NCBI GenBank assembly: GCA_965277075.1
Contig: OZ255707.1
Coordinates: forward strand, 806,001 to 870,000
Reading direction: 5' to 3'
Length of the DNA: 64,000 bases
From: Lustribacter sp965277075
GTDB lineage: Bacteria > Vulcanimicrobiota > Vulcanimicrobiia > Vulcanimicrobiales > Vulcanimicrobiaceae
Part shown: positions 1 to 8,795 of the stretch, piece after piece
How the letters are laid out: each line of letters starts with the position of its first letter
Numbering within the stretch: the first letter of the stretch is position 1
Made by a program: the position numbers and the translations under genes
Notes under the pieces: generated by a model
The model's input: only the letters and a program-made list of their open reading frames with translations
Databases searched by the model: none
What the model was told of the DNA's origin: nothing

Positions 1-180
1 CGTCTTGACTTGCGTGCAGACGCCGCGCCGCTGCGGATTCCCCGCAACTTCGAACGAACGGTTGGGCAGGTCGGGGTGACCCGGCTTCGGGCCCGTCGAA
101 ACGACGCGAAACGCCGGGGTTTTGACCTTTTTCTGCTGCTTATCGCGGCCCTTACGGACCAATTGGGAGATCGTCGGCAC
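1..180 (-). CDS. rpsL: 30S ribosomal protein S12, 5' part (runs off the window)
   Basis: S12 of the small ribosomal subunit, decoding centre. Reading the minus strand from a GTG at 180 gives 60 codons open to the window edge. The N-terminus PTISQLVRKGRDKQQKKVK and the later PQRRGVCT block are S12 signatures. Between residue 23 and RRGVCT there are 27 residues, where Thermus S12 (from memory) has 6, so about 21 residues are inserted (including STGPKPGHPDLPNRSF). The conserved C-terminal two thirds lie outside the window. S12 usually sits downstream of rpoC; here rpoC ends 26 kb away on the same strand. Confidence 0.93.
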   Translation of the reverse strand, partial: MPTISQLVRKGRDKQQKKVKTPAFRVVSTGPKPGHPDLPNRSFEVAGNPQRRGVCTQVKT

Positions 181-306
181 GCCTATCCTCGAAACACACA
201 CGAAAGCGGCCTCACCGTCGGTGGGCCGAACCCCCGGATTATATCAAGGCCGGCCAGCACCGTCAACGCGCCGGCGAATGGAATCCGAATTGCCGGGGTG
301 ATCGCC

Positions 307-519
307 CTATGCGCGGCGAGCCGGGTTGACCGGCGCCGCGGCGCGAGCGGCGACTTCTTCGAGCTCGTCTTGGCTCCACGGCTTGGTGAAGCCGATACCG
401 GTCCCTTTATCGGAGAGGTCATTATCCACGCCCAGGTCGCTGGTGACGGCGGCCGGGAAACCATCGATCCGGGTGGCGGGTGCGCTGAAAAACTGTGGGC
501 CGAGAATGTCCAGAGGCAT
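307..519 (-). CDS. Small protein of unknown function (70 aa)
   Basis: Unrecognised. The ATG at 519 is chosen because AAGGAG lies 6 nt upstream; an in-frame GTG at 540 would run into tandem repeats. The protein starts MPLDILGPQFFSAPATRIDG and has an acidic middle (SDLGVDNDLSDKGTG) and an Ala/Arg-rich end. It has no signal peptide or membrane segment. It lies between rpsL and an MFS gene on the same strand, preceded by four 14-bp repeats and a GGGTATAC element. The good ribosome binding site favours a real gene; homology is unknown. Confidence 0.55.
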   Translation of the reverse strand: MPLDILGPQFFSAPATRIDGFPAAVTSDLGVDNDLSDKGTGIGFTKPWSQDELEEVAARAAAPVNPARRA

Positions 520-531
520 GGAGAACTCCTT

Positions 532-587
532 ATTCGACACGCTTTATTCGACACGCTTCATTCGACACGCTTCATTCGACACGCTTC
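532..587. repeat. Four tandem 14-bp repeats in the leader of the small gene
   Basis: ATTCGACACGCTTC occurs four times head to tail (532-545, 546-559, 560-573, 574-587). The first copy ends in T instead of C; the others are identical. The unit is not a multiple of 3 and the array ends about 10 nt before the ribosome binding site of the 307-519 gene, so it lies in an untranslated leader. It could be an operator array or simple slippage. Confidence 0.9.
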
Positions 588-592
588 GCGTT

Positions 593-600
593 GTATACCC
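593..600 (-). promoter_or_regulatory. GGGTATAC element upstream of the small gene
   Basis: On the minus strand GGGTATAC stands just upstream of the tandem repeats, 74 nt before the ATG at 519. The same octamer precedes three other genes here (2169, 19715, 61080) in the same relative orientation. TATAC could serve as a -10 hexamer, but no clear -35 is seen. Confidence 0.35.
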
Positions 601-629
601 GGCCCACCGGTACGGTCGCCGACAGGGCG

Positions 630-2153
630 CTAGCGCTGGGCGGCTTTCTGCTTATGCACGCGATCCGCACCGGCCAACGCGACGAGCGCCACGATTCCGG
701 CGATGATGCTCACGAACGCGGAGATCACCATCACGGCCCGAAACGCGTTGAGGTAGGCGGAGCGGACGGCACCGCCTACCGGCGCACGATCGGCGGCGGG
801 AACGTCGTCGGGCACCGTCCCGGCGAGGAAGTTGTCGCGCTGCTTCGTGGCGATCGCTCGCGTTTGCGGCGCAACGGTCAGCTTGGCGAGACGTCCTTCG
901 AAGCCGCGATCGAAGACGCCGGCGAGCACGATGCCGAACAGCGCAATCGCGATGAGTCCGGCGGCGCGCGCAATCGCGTTGTTGATCGCGGATGCGGTTC
1001 CCATCAATGCCGGATCGGACGAATCGAACACGGCCGTCGTGAGCGGCGCGATGAAGAACGCGCCGCCGATTCCCAACAACAATGCGGCGGGAAAATACGT
1101 CGCCCAATAATTTCCGCCGATGCCGGGCAACGCGAAGGCGAGGAAACCCGCCGCGGCGAGGGCGGCGCCGACGACGAGCGGCGTTCGAACACCGATGCGC
1201 GCTGAGAGGCCGCCCGACCAGCGCGAGAGCAGAAATTGCAGGACGATGAACGGCAACAGCGCAGCGCCCGCCGCCGTCGGTGTGTACTGCTGCGCGTCGA
1301 TCAGGGCATACGGCAGAAAATACAGGCTGCCGCCGATCGCCATGTACAGGAAAAGCGTGTAAAGGTTGACGACGGAGAACGTCGTCGAGCGGAAGAGTGA
1401 AAGCGGCATCATCGGATGACGTTCGCGCCCTTGGGCGATCACGAACGCGACGAGAACGGCAAGGCCGGCCACGACGGCTGTGAGTCCGGCGACGTCGCCC
1501 CGCGCGCTCTGCACGCGAATAAGTCCGAAGATGAGCAGCCCGAGGCCGAACGTCGCGAGAACGGCCCCGGTCCAGTCGATGGCGTGCACGGCGTCCTCAT
1601 CGCGGCTCTCGGGAACGCGTGCGAGCGAAATCGCGAGCACGACCATCGCTAACGGAACGTTGATGATGAAGACCCAGCGCCATGACGCGTGCTGCGCGAG
1701 TGCGCCGCCGATCAGCGGCCCGACCGCGCCGGTGATCGAAGCGAAGCCCGACCAGGTCCCGATCGCCCGCCCACGTTCTTCGCCGCTAAAATTCGCGCTG
1801 ATCAACGCGAGCGATTCCGGCGTCATGAGCGCGCCGCCGATGCCTTGGATCGAACGCGCGACGATCAACACGGCGACGTTCGGCGCGAACGCGCAGCCGA
1901 CCGATGCGAGCATGAAAATCACGACGCCGGCAACGAACATTTTCTTCCGACCGAAGACGTCGCCGAGCGAGCCGCCGATCAGAATCAATGCGGCGAGAAA
2001 GAGCGCGTATGCTTCGATGACCCACTGCATTTGCGCGCTCGACGCTTGCAGATCGCGCTGCATGATCGGTAGCGCGACGTTCACCGCGGTGCCGTCGACG
2101 AAGGCCATGCTCGATCCAAGGATCGCTGCAACGAGCACCCACGTCTTGGCCAT
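630..2153 (-). CDS. MFS multidrug efflux transporter, DHA2 (EmrB/QacA) type
   Basis: Proton-driven drug export across the inner membrane. The 507 residues fit the 14-TM DHA2 family. Visible landmarks are the first helix with FVDGTAVNVALP, motif A after TM2 (GSLGDVFGRKKMF), and motif C in TM5 (TGAVGPLIGG). The protein ends with a basic tail (ADRVHKQKAAQR). The ATG at 2153 has no Shine-Dalgarno, so the message may be nearly leaderless. It stands alone; upstream a DNA glycosylase reads away from it. Substrate cannot be told from sequence. Confidence 0.9.
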   Translation of the reverse strand: MAKTWVLVAAILGSSMAFVDGTAVNVALPIMQRDLQASSAQMQWVIEAYALFLAALILIGGSLGDVFGRKKMFVAGVVIFMLASVGCAFAPNVAVLIVARSIQGIGGALMTPESLALISANFSGEERGRAIGTWSGFASITGAVGPLIGGALAQHASWRWVFIINVPLAMVVLAISLARVPESRDEDAVHAIDWTGAVLATFGLGLLIFGLIRVQSARGDVAGLTAVVAGLAVLVAFVIAQGRERHPMMPLSLFRSTTFSVVNLYTLFLYMAIGGSLYFLPYALIDAQQYTPTAAGAALLPFIVLQFLLSRWSGGLSARIGVRTPLVVGAALAAAGFLAFALPGIGGNYWATYFPAALLLGIGGAFFIAPLTTAVFDSSDPALMGTASAINNAIARAAGLIAIALFGIVLAGVFDRGFEGRLAKLTVAPQTRAIATKQRDNFLAGTVPDDVPAADRAPVGGAVRSAYLNAFRAVMVISAFVSIIAGIVALVALAGADRVHKQKAAQR

Positions 2154-2168
2154 CGCGGAGGCACTATC

Positions 2169-2176
2169 GGGTATAC
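2169..2176 (+). promoter_or_regulatory. GGGTATAC element, likely -10 region of the glycosylase gene
   Basis: ATCGGGTATACTCGG contains TATACT, one mismatch from the consensus -10. It reads toward the glycosylase gene and could place its transcription start near 2184. On the other strand it also lies about 20 nt upstream of the MFS ATG. Confidence 0.35.
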
Positions 2177-2296
2177 TCGGACCATCCCTCTTGACCGTTA
2201 CCGCGCCGTGAGGTTACCGCGATCGCTCGCAAACCGACGCCACCCGAAAAGATACCGCACGTCATCGACAAACCGACGCTCGACGATCACCTTGCG

Positions 2297-2758
2297 GTGA
2301 TCACGCGCGCCGTGTTTCAAGCCGGCCTGAACTGGGCGATCATCACCAACCATTGGGATGCGTTTCGAGCGGCCTTCGACGATTTTTCGGTGCCGCGCGT
2401 CGCGGAGTACGCGGAACGCGACATCGCGCGCGTCATGGCGACGGACGGCGTCGTGCACTCACGTGCGAAGATCGCCGGCACGATTGCGAACGCTCGCGCG
2501 CTGCAAGCGATCGTGCACGAGTTCGGCAGCGTTCACGCCTACGTTGCCGGCTTCGCTTCGTACTCCGCACTTTTCAGCGACGCCCACGAACGCTTTTCAT
2601 ATCTGGGCGATCTCAGCTGTTACTACTGGTTGTTTCGAACCGGCGAGCCGGTCCCGCGGTTCGAGGTGTGGATGAAGGGACAAACGCGCGACCATCCACG
2701 CATGCGCGAAATGGTCACACTGGCCCGCGAAGCGAGCCGTTCGTCCGAAGCCGGTTAG
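2297..2758 (+). CDS. DNA-3-methyladenine glycosylase I (Tag)-like protein
   Basis: HhH-GPD-type base-excision glycosylase fold. Tag-like blocks are FQAGLNW (E. coli QQAGLSW) and AKIAGTIANARA (E. coli GKIQAIIGNARA), with a helical segment between. The C-terminal part differs from Tag and the zinc ligands are not obvious. The Glu just before QAGLSW in E. coli Tag appears to be replaced by Ala, so catalysis may be altered. GTG 2297 is the first ordinary start, but the frame stays open and protein-like back to about 2195 (including RKPTPPEKIPHVIDKPTLDD). The true start may be a rare codon such as ATC at 2222. Excision of alkylated bases is inferred. Confidence 0.7.
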   Translation: MITRAVFQAGLNWAIITNHWDAFRAAFDDFSVPRVAEYAERDIARVMATDGVVHSRAKIAGTIANARALQAIVHEFGSVHAYVAGFASYSALFSDAHERFSYLGDLSCYYWLFRTGEPVPRFEVWMKGQTRDHPRMREMVTLAREASRSSEAG

Positions 2759-2765
2759 GCGCCGA

Positions 2766-3377
2766 TTACGACTTGCTCCACGCGGCCGATGTATTGCGTT
2801 CGGCAACCTGGGCAGCCGAGACACGCACGTTTTCTCCATCGTTCGCGAGCTCTTGCAGTACGATGCCGGGCATCGACTTTCCGATTTCAACGACGATCGG
2901 CGCATAATCATCAAGCGCCGTCTTTGCGATTGCCGCCGTCGGCTCGTCGCCGAGACCGAGCGCGGTCGCATGGAGCATCGTGTAACTGATGGAGGCGAGC
3001 GCAAGGGCCGTATAGTCGTCGCGCAGGCTTTTCGAGATCTTCATCTTGCGGGAGCCGCTAATCGCCGCCGCGGCGCCGCCGAGCATCTGACTCCAACTCG
3101 ATTTGAGGCCGGATGCCGCGTGGCCGCCGAGCGCCTTTAACCGCGTATCGAGCGCTTGTTCGTGGGTGTCGGTCAACATCCGAATCTTGGTCATAATCCC
3201 TGCCGCGGCGGAAAACTGCGCGGTCTCGTCGTCGTTGACTTGGCGATCGAGTGGACCGCGAATGTGCCGTTCGAGTGCGAGCATATCGCTCACGTACGTC
3301 GCAATCGCATGGCGGTCATCGTCGGTCGTGGTTGCGGCGGAATCGTACCGGACATTGGCATTCGTCGTATCACTCAT
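2766..3377 (-). CDS. Helical, possibly ferritin-like protein of unknown function
   Basis: 203 residues from the ATG at 3377. An upstream in-frame start at 3473 is less likely because it overlaps the kinase gene and adds an Arg-rich stretch. The sequence is strongly helical (for example ATYVSDMLALERHIRGPLDR) and contains a Gly/Ala stretch MLGGAAAAISGSRK in the middle. The layout is reminiscent of DUF892/YciE ferritin-like proteins, but I cannot point to a full metal-binding ExxH set. No signal peptide. It lies downstream of the histidine kinase gene on the same strand, 58 nt apart. Function unknown. Confidence 0.6.
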   Translation of the reverse strand: MSDTTNANVRYDSAATTTDDDRHAIATYVSDMLALERHIRGPLDRQVNDDETAQFSAAAGIMTKIRMLTDTHEQALDTRLKALGGHAASGLKSSWSQMLGGAAAAISGSRKMKISKSLRDDYTALALASISYTMLHATALGLGDEPTAAIAKTALDDYAPIVVEIGKSMPGIVLQELANDGENVRVSAAQVAERNTSAAWSKS

Positions 3378-3435
3378 GAGTGAAATGTTTCCACGATTGC
3401 CCGGCCTCAATCGCAACGGATAGGTCGCTCGACCT

Positions 3436-4902
3436 CTATACGAAGGTCGGTCGCCGTTCGACGCGTTCGGCACGCAGCGTCAAGACGAAACGCGTTCCGC
3501 GTTCGACCGTCGCGTCGAGCGCGAGCGTCCCGCCGGCGCGTTCGAGCGCCCGTTTCGCGATCGCGAGGCCGAGGCCGCTACCCTCGACTTCGCCGCGGCT
3601 CGCGCCACGGTAGAACCGCTCGAAAATTGCAGCGCGATCTTCAAGCGGAATACCCGGCCCGGAATCGCTTACGGCGATCACGATCGAACCGTCCCGCGGC
3701 GAATCGAGCGCAATATGAATCGGCGACCCGGGTGCATATTTGATCGCGTTGTCGACGATGTTCGCGAGCGCTTCGTGAATCTCGGCACGTTGGGCGACGA
3801 CCGTCCCGTCGACGCGCGCGTCAGTCGAAATCTGCACCGTCGCATCGAGTCCGCGCCGAACGCCCACGATTTCGTCGATCAACGCAGCGACGTCGAACGG
3901 CTCGACCGGGCGCACGTCGTCGGCTTCGAGTTTCGCGAGCAGCACGAGATTGTCGACGAGCGTGCGCATGCGCCGGCCTTCGGATGCAATCGATGCGAAG
4001 ATGAACTTCGCGCGTTCGTCGTCGGCGCCGGCCTTGCGTCGCAAGAGATCGATATAGCCGAGCACGATCGTGAGCGGCGTGCGAAGCTCATGCCCCGCGT
4101 CGGCGACGAACTGCCGCATCTGCGCCTCGGCTGCGTCGCGTTCGGCAAACGCCTCGGCGACCTGCGTCGAGGCGGCATTGTACGCGTGCGCCAGCACGTC
4201 GAAATTGCTGCGTCCGGCGACGGCGATCGGTTGCGCACGAAAGTCGCGCGCCGCAAATCGCTGCAGCGCCTCGGTGACGTCGACGAGCGGACGGATCGCT
4301 TGCTGCGTGATGTAGCGTCCGACGAACGCCGCCAAGACACCCACGATCAGCGCCGCGAACACAACGGTTCCGGCCACGCCGAGCGCCATATTTTGGAACA
4401 GGACGGGATCGGGTGCGAACGCCATCAGGCCGCCGGCGAAACGGACCGGTTGCACGGCGTGGACGCCGAAGAGTGCCGCCACCGCCAGCCCGAATCGATT
4501 TCCGTCGAATCGATTGCGCATCGAGAAATGACGCTGCACAACGCCGTCGACGACGGCCGTCGCATTTCGCGGGGCGCCGAAGCCTCGACGTTCGTTCGGG
4601 TTTTCCGGCTCGCGGTCAGGAACGAAGGCGAAGAATTTGATGCCCTCACGCCGTTCGCGTATTTCGAAATCGACGGCGGCGACTTCGAACGGCACGGCGC
4701 GCGCGGTCGCCGTGTCGCCGTACGTCGACGCGTTCGCGGCTAGCTGACTCAGCGCTTCGCTCGTTTCCCGCCCGAAGAGAAAGAGGGCCGCGACGCCGCC
4801 GCCGCCGAGAATCAGCGTTACGAGCGTGACGGCGACGAGGACGTACCAGCCGGTCAGCCGGCGCGCGAGTGCGGCGAAGCCGTCAGTGCGTGCGGAGCGC
4901 AT
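3436..4902 (-). CDS. Sensor histidine kinase
   Basis: Inner-membrane kinase of a two-component pair. Order of parts: TM1 (about residues 18-44), periplasmic sensor domain (45-170), TM2 (172-194), HAMP linker, H-box FVADAGHELRTPL with His about 271, N-box NIVDNAIKYAPGSP, and G1/G2 boxes VSDSGPGIP and GSGLGLAIAKR. All catalytic motifs are present. The start overlaps the 3' end of the response regulator gene by 20 nt, so the two are translationally coupled. The signal is unknown; the outer-membrane receptor gene at the head of the run suggests an envelope or uptake cue. Confidence 0.95.
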   Translation of the reverse strand: MRSARTDGFAALARRLTGWYVLVAVTLVTLILGGGGVAALFLFGRETSEALSQLAANASTYGDTATARAVPFEVAAVDFEIRERREGIKFFAFVPDREPENPNERRGFGAPRNATAVVDGVVQRHFSMRNRFDGNRFGLAVAALFGVHAVQPVRFAGGLMAFAPDPVLFQNMALGVAGTVVFAALIVGVLAAFVGRYITQQAIRPLVDVTEALQRFAARDFRAQPIAVAGRSNFDVLAHAYNAASTQVAEAFAERDAAEAQMRQFVADAGHELRTPLTIVLGYIDLLRRKAGADDERAKFIFASIASEGRRMRTLVDNLVLLAKLEADDVRPVEPFDVAALIDEIVGVRRGLDATVQISTDARVDGTVVAQRAEIHEALANIVDNAIKYAPGSPIHIALDSPRDGSIVIAVSDSGPGIPLEDRAAIFERFYRGASRGEVEGSGLGLAIAKRALERAGGTLALDATVERGTRFVLTLRAERVERRPTFV

Positions 4903-5566
4903 ACCCGGCCCCCCGGATCGTGCGGATCAGCTTCGGTTCGAAATTCGCGTCGATCTTGGCCCGCAGATAGGAAACGTACGTTTCGACGGCGCCCGGACCG
5001 ACGTCGCGATCGCTTCCCCACACGAGGTCGAGCAACTGATCCCGGGTGAACACGCGCTCGGGATTGCGCACGAACGTCAGCAAGAGCGCGTATTCGCGCG
5101 CCGAGAGATCGATCGGCACATCCCCGCGCTTGACGTCGCGACGATCGAGATCGATCGTCAAATCCGCATATGCGACCACCGTCGGTTGATCGAGCCGCGG
5201 ACGCCGCAAGGCGGAATGCAAACGCGCGACGAGTTCCGACATGTCGAAGGGTTTGGGGATGTAGTCGTCCGCACCGCGCCGCAATCCCGTCACCCGATCG
5301 TCCGTATCCGCTTTCGCGCTGAGCATCAAAATCGGCGCCTCGGTGATGCGCCGCATCATCGGCAGCAGCTCGAGACCGTTCATGTAGGGCAACATCACGT
5401 CGAGAATGATCGCATCGGGGCGCCAGTCGCGTACCAGTGCGAGGCCGCTCTGGCCGTCGCCGGCGCTGCGCACCTCGAAGCCGTCTTCGGTCAATCCCAA
5501 TTCGAGCATTTCGCGCAGGTGCCGTTCGTCGTCGATCACCGCGACGCGCGGCGGCGGAGTCGTCAT
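4883..5566 (-). CDS. OmpR-family response regulator
   Basis: Receiver domain (residues 7-120) with acidic DDE near residue 12, phospho-acceptor Asp56 in ILDVMLP and Lys in YIPKPFD. It is followed by a winged-helix DNA-binding domain (130-225) containing LSAREYALLLTFVRNPERVF and a C-terminal IRTIRGAGYAL, typical of OmpR/PhoB. 227 residues is the usual length. Its ATG overlaps the stop of the TonB-dependent receptor gene by 1 nt (TAATG), and its end overlaps the kinase gene. It therefore probably regulates the receptor operon it sits in. Confidence 0.95.
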   Translation of the reverse strand: MTTPPPRVAVIDDERHLREMLELGLTEDGFEVRSAGDGQSGLALVRDWRPDAIILDVMLPYMNGLELLPMMRRITEAPILMLSAKADTDDRVTGLRRGADDYIPKPFDMSELVARLHSALRRPRLDQPTVVAYADLTIDLDRRDVKRGDVPIDLSAREYALLLTFVRNPERVFTRDQLLDLVWGSDRDVGPGAVETYVSYLRAKIDANFEPKLIRTIRGAGYALRTH

Positions 5567-8500
5567 TACGGTTGTTTCACGCTTCCGCCGCCGGTTCCCA
5601 ACTCGGGCGGCCGGACGATGAACACGCCCGGCGACGGTGCGTAATGGATGAATCCGCCGCGCCGGCCCGTTCCGGGGCCGGACGGCGGAGCAACGTCGAA
5701 ACCGTGCGACTTCGCTTCAGCGGGCGTCCACACGGTGCCGTACGCGCACGCCGCCAGCGCGCGAAACGGCTGGAGCGCCGCAATGAGTTCGGGGCTCGGT
5801 GAAAACGCCGGCCGCGGCGCGCCGGACGGCGGCGCGACGCGGACCTGGGGTGAGAAGCCCGGACCCGCGCCGCCCGGTCCGCCCTCACCCGGCGGCCCGC
5901 CGCCGGCACCGCCCGCCCCCCGCGCGCCGTTTGCACCGCCCGTATCGCGACGCTGAAAAAGACCCGCCGGAATATCGGGGTTCAGGTTGAGGTACCAGCT
6001 GCCCGCCGGCCGGCCTTCACCGGTGACGGCGATACCGGTCACGGGCTGCAACGGTGACCCCGCCGCGTAGGCCTTCGCCGCCGCGCCGAGTTGGCTCAGC
6101 GCCACTTGCGCGAGCGGCTGCAGATCGGCCGTACATTCCGGGCGTGCCGCGGCAAGCGAGAGCGGATCGATGCCGGGGGGCGGCGCGATGAACTTCAACT
6201 GCCCGAAGCCGAGCCCGCCGCGCGCGTTGGCGGGTGCCGGGCTCGGGCTCGCCCCCGCGCTTGGCGTGCGCGACGCCCCGCCGTACCGGCGTGAAAAACC
6301 CGCGCCCGGTCGCGAGCCCGTGTTGAACGAGTACGAGAGTTGAATCGTACGCGGCGGCAACGGATTTCCCGCGACGATCAATTGACCACCGCCGTTCAAC
6401 GGTTCCGGAATCGCGCCGTCGATCGTCGAGAAGAGCGCCGTCTGCGTGTTGAAAACGTTCGTCTCGAACAGCGTCAGCGTCCCGATGCCGAACGGGTGCG
6501 AGAGACCCAGGCTCACGTTCACGTACGGCGAGATATGCTGGCCGTTGTTGACACCGACGTATTGCGCGTTGGCCAGCAGCTCGAGTTGACTCGGCGGATG
6601 AAAGGCATCGAGCGTCAGATTTCCACGATGAATCGGCCGCCCGTAAATCTGTTGGTTGAGAATCAACGTACTGCCGGGCCCGGTGAATTGCGAATCCGCC
6701 GTCGTGTAGTACGAAAGATTCGTCGAGTACGACGGTACCGCCGTCACGTCGCGTCCGAGCGCGATGCGTCCCGTGATGTCGTAGCCTGCATAGACACGCT
6801 TCGTGCCGTTGACCGGCTGCGACACGTACACCGACGCGGGCATCGCAAGCGGACAGACCGTCGTGTAGTAGCCTTCGATCGCGCTGTAGATCGGCACCGG
6901 TAGATCGGCGGCCGCCGCCGTCACGGTCGCGTTCACCAACTGCCCCGCCTGCGATTGACGGTACAGGTCGATCGTGAAATTCCCGTGCGTCCACGTGTGC
7001 GTCCACGCGCCTTGGTAGTCGATTGCGGACTGTGCCGTCGGCAGATCGCCGGGTCCGCTGATTTGCGCCGTGCCGCCGGCACAATTCACGCGCGCCGACT
7101 GCGGATCGCTGTAACTACGCACGACCGTCGGCGCCGGTTGCGAACTGCCGACCGACACCGACAGCGTGAAATCATCGGCGTCGTTCGGATGCCAATCGCC
7201 GGAGAATCCGCCCAGGACCGACGTGCCGGAGCCGGTCGTCGACGCGAGCGAGAGCGTCGGCCCGAGCGAGAGCCGGTTGTTGATCTTGATCGAATCATTT
7301 ATCCCGTACGTCTGCGAAGCGATCGCGTTCGTCGACGGAAGGACGAGCGTACTCGTGCCGCTCGTCACGAGTGGATTGAACGTCGTCTGCGCCGCGAACG
7401 TCGAGAGGTTGAGCGTGATCGTGTGATTGTCTTTGCTGATCGTTCCTTGCGCCGCGAGTCCGCGCGTGAGTGAATGCGTGTCGGTCGCAAAGGGCGCCGC
7501 GACCGGGCACGGGACCGCCGCGCCGACGCATTCATCGATCGTACGATTGACTTCGTTCTGCAAATTATATTGTGACGACACGTAGCCCGTCGCTTGAACC
7601 GCCACTTGGCCGATCAACGACTGGATCGTGCCGTACACGAACTGCGTCTTGCCCGTCTCCGAATTATTCGGCCCGATACCGCAGGGCACGACGCCGGTGA
7701 ACTGCGTACACAACGGCGAAATCGCCTGATTGTTCTGCAACGCCGTGACCGTTAGCGTCGTGTTATCCGTGAGGCCGTAGCGAAGCTTGACGAGTTGGCC
7801 CGTGTTGGTGCTTTCGCCGCCGTGCGGATAAATTTGGCCGCTTTGATCGAGATAGTCCCGGAACGTCAGCTGGTTATTCCCACCGCGTCGCGTCGCGAGG
7901 ACGGCGATGCCGAGCCGTCCGATCGATCCGGTTTCACCGAGTGCCCAATTATATTTATCGAACGAGCCGTCGGCGACCGAGCCGCGCGACTGCCACGTCT
8001 GCGTCGGCTGCAACGTCGTAAAGTTCACGCCGCCGCCGAGCGCGCCGGCGCGCGCACCGAAACTTGCGCCGGCGCCCGAGAAGAGATCGGTGTTGAGGTT
8101 GCGGAGGTTCGCCGCCGTGCCCGGCGCCGAGAGCGGGATGCCGTCGAGCGTCACGGCGGTCTGCGATTCATCGTGCCCGTGCAGCGAGATCGTCTGGGCG
8201 GCGTCGGGATCGTTCGAACTTTGCGTGACGTCGACGCCGGCCACCGTTCCGAGCGCGTCGGTGAGGGAATCGGAGATGCGCCGAATAGCGCTGTTCTGGT
8301 CGACGTCCCGCGTGCTTACGGTCACACGCGCCTCGACGCGACCGATGGTCGTGTGGCCGTCGGCATCGGTCGACGAGGTCGACGCGCTACTCGGCGTTTG
8401 CGCCGACGGGCCGAGCACGACCGCGACGTCAACTTCCTTTTCCCCGAGCAATTCGAATTGCGCTGACGTACTCGGGCGAAAACCGGGCCGGCTCACCCGC

Positions 8501-8751
8501 ACGCGATAGAGCCCGGTCGCGACATCGGTGTACTTGACGATGCCGCTCGTGTTGGTGAGTGCGCTCGCGACGCTCGGTCCCAGCAGAAATACGCGCGCAT
8601 TCGCGAGCAACTCGCCGTTCGACGCGCTCGTGACCGCGATACGAATGACGCCGGTGTCGCCGTTCGACTGCGCGCGCGCCGGTACGGCGACGTCGCACGA
8701 AAGCGCGACCGCGATCAAACACACCGCGATGCGCCGCCAAAGCGTAGCCAT
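5566..8751 (-). CDS. TonB-dependent receptor-like outer-membrane protein with carboxypeptidase-regulatory-like N-domain and C-terminal extension
   Basis: ATG 8751 starts a signal peptide (MATLWRRIAVCLIAVAL, cleavage after PARA). Then come a CarboxypepD_reg-like beta-sandwich (about residues 35-115), a plug domain (ITSLHGHDESQ-like region, LDGIPLSAPGTAANL) and a long beta-barrel rich in Asn/Thr/Tyr. After the barrel an extension of roughly 200 residues follows: Ala-rich, with a Gly/Pro tract (GGAGGGPPGEGGPGGAGPG), two Cys, and a non-aromatic end (SVKQP). Ordinary TonB receptors end with the last barrel strand. The ligand is unknown; no siderophore or SusD-type partner is adjacent. It is the first gene of the receptor-regulator-kinase run. 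Confidence 0.85.
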   Translation of the reverse strand: MATLWRRIAVCLIAVALSCDVAVPARAQSNGDTGVIRIAVTSASNGELLANARVFLLGPSVASALTNTSGIVKYTDVATGLYRVRVSRPGFRPSTSAQFELLGEKEVDVAVVLGPSAQTPSSASTSSTDADGHTTIGRVEARVTVSTRDVDQNSAIRRISDSLTDALGTVAGVDVTQSSNDPDAAQTISLHGHDESQTAVTLDGIPLSAPGTAANLRNLNTDLFSGAGASFGARAGALGGGVNFTTLQPTQTWQSRGSVADGSFDKYNWALGETGSIGRLGIAVLATRRGGNNQLTFRDYLDQSGQIYPHGGESTNTGQLVKLRYGLTDNTTLTVTALQNNQAISPLCTQFTGVVPCGIGPNNSETGKTQFVYGTIQSLIGQVAVQATGYVSSQYNLQNEVNRTIDECVGAAVPCPVAAPFATDTHSLTRGLAAQGTISKDNHTITLNLSTFAAQTTFNPLVTSGTSTLVLPSTNAIASQTYGINDSIKINNRLSLGPTLSLASTTGSGTSVLGGFSGDWHPNDADDFTLSVSVGSSQPAPTVVRSYSDPQSARVNCAGGTAQISGPGDLPTAQSAIDYQGAWTHTWTHGNFTIDLYRQSQAGQLVNATVTAAAADLPVPIYSAIEGYYTTVCPLAMPASVYVSQPVNGTKRVYAGYDITGRIALGRDVTAVPSYSTNLSYYTTADSQFTGPGSTLILNQQIYGRPIHRGNLTLDAFHPPSQLELLANAQYVGVNNGQHISPYVNVSLGLSHPFGIGTLTLFETNVFNTQTALFSTIDGAIPEPLNGGGQLIVAGNPLPPRTIQLSYSFNTGSRPGAGFSRRYGGASRTPSAGASPSPAPANARGGLGFGQLKFIAPPPGIDPLSLAAARPECTADLQPLAQVALSQLGAAAKAYAAGSPLQPVTGIAVTGEGRPAGSWYLNLNPDIPAGLFQRRDTGGANGARGAGGAGGGPPGEGGPGGAGPGFSPQVRVAPPSGAPRPAFSPSPELIAALQPFRALAACAYGTVWTPAEAKSHGFDVAPPSGPGTGRRGGFIHYAPSPGVFIVRPPELGTGGGSVKQP

Positions 8752-8795
8752 CGTCCGCCATCGTCCCACGCGAGGCTTGGAACCGGCTTGGAGCG

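Noticed and set aside
532..587. CRISPR array
   Set aside because: Contiguous 14-bp repeats without spacers and no cas genes.
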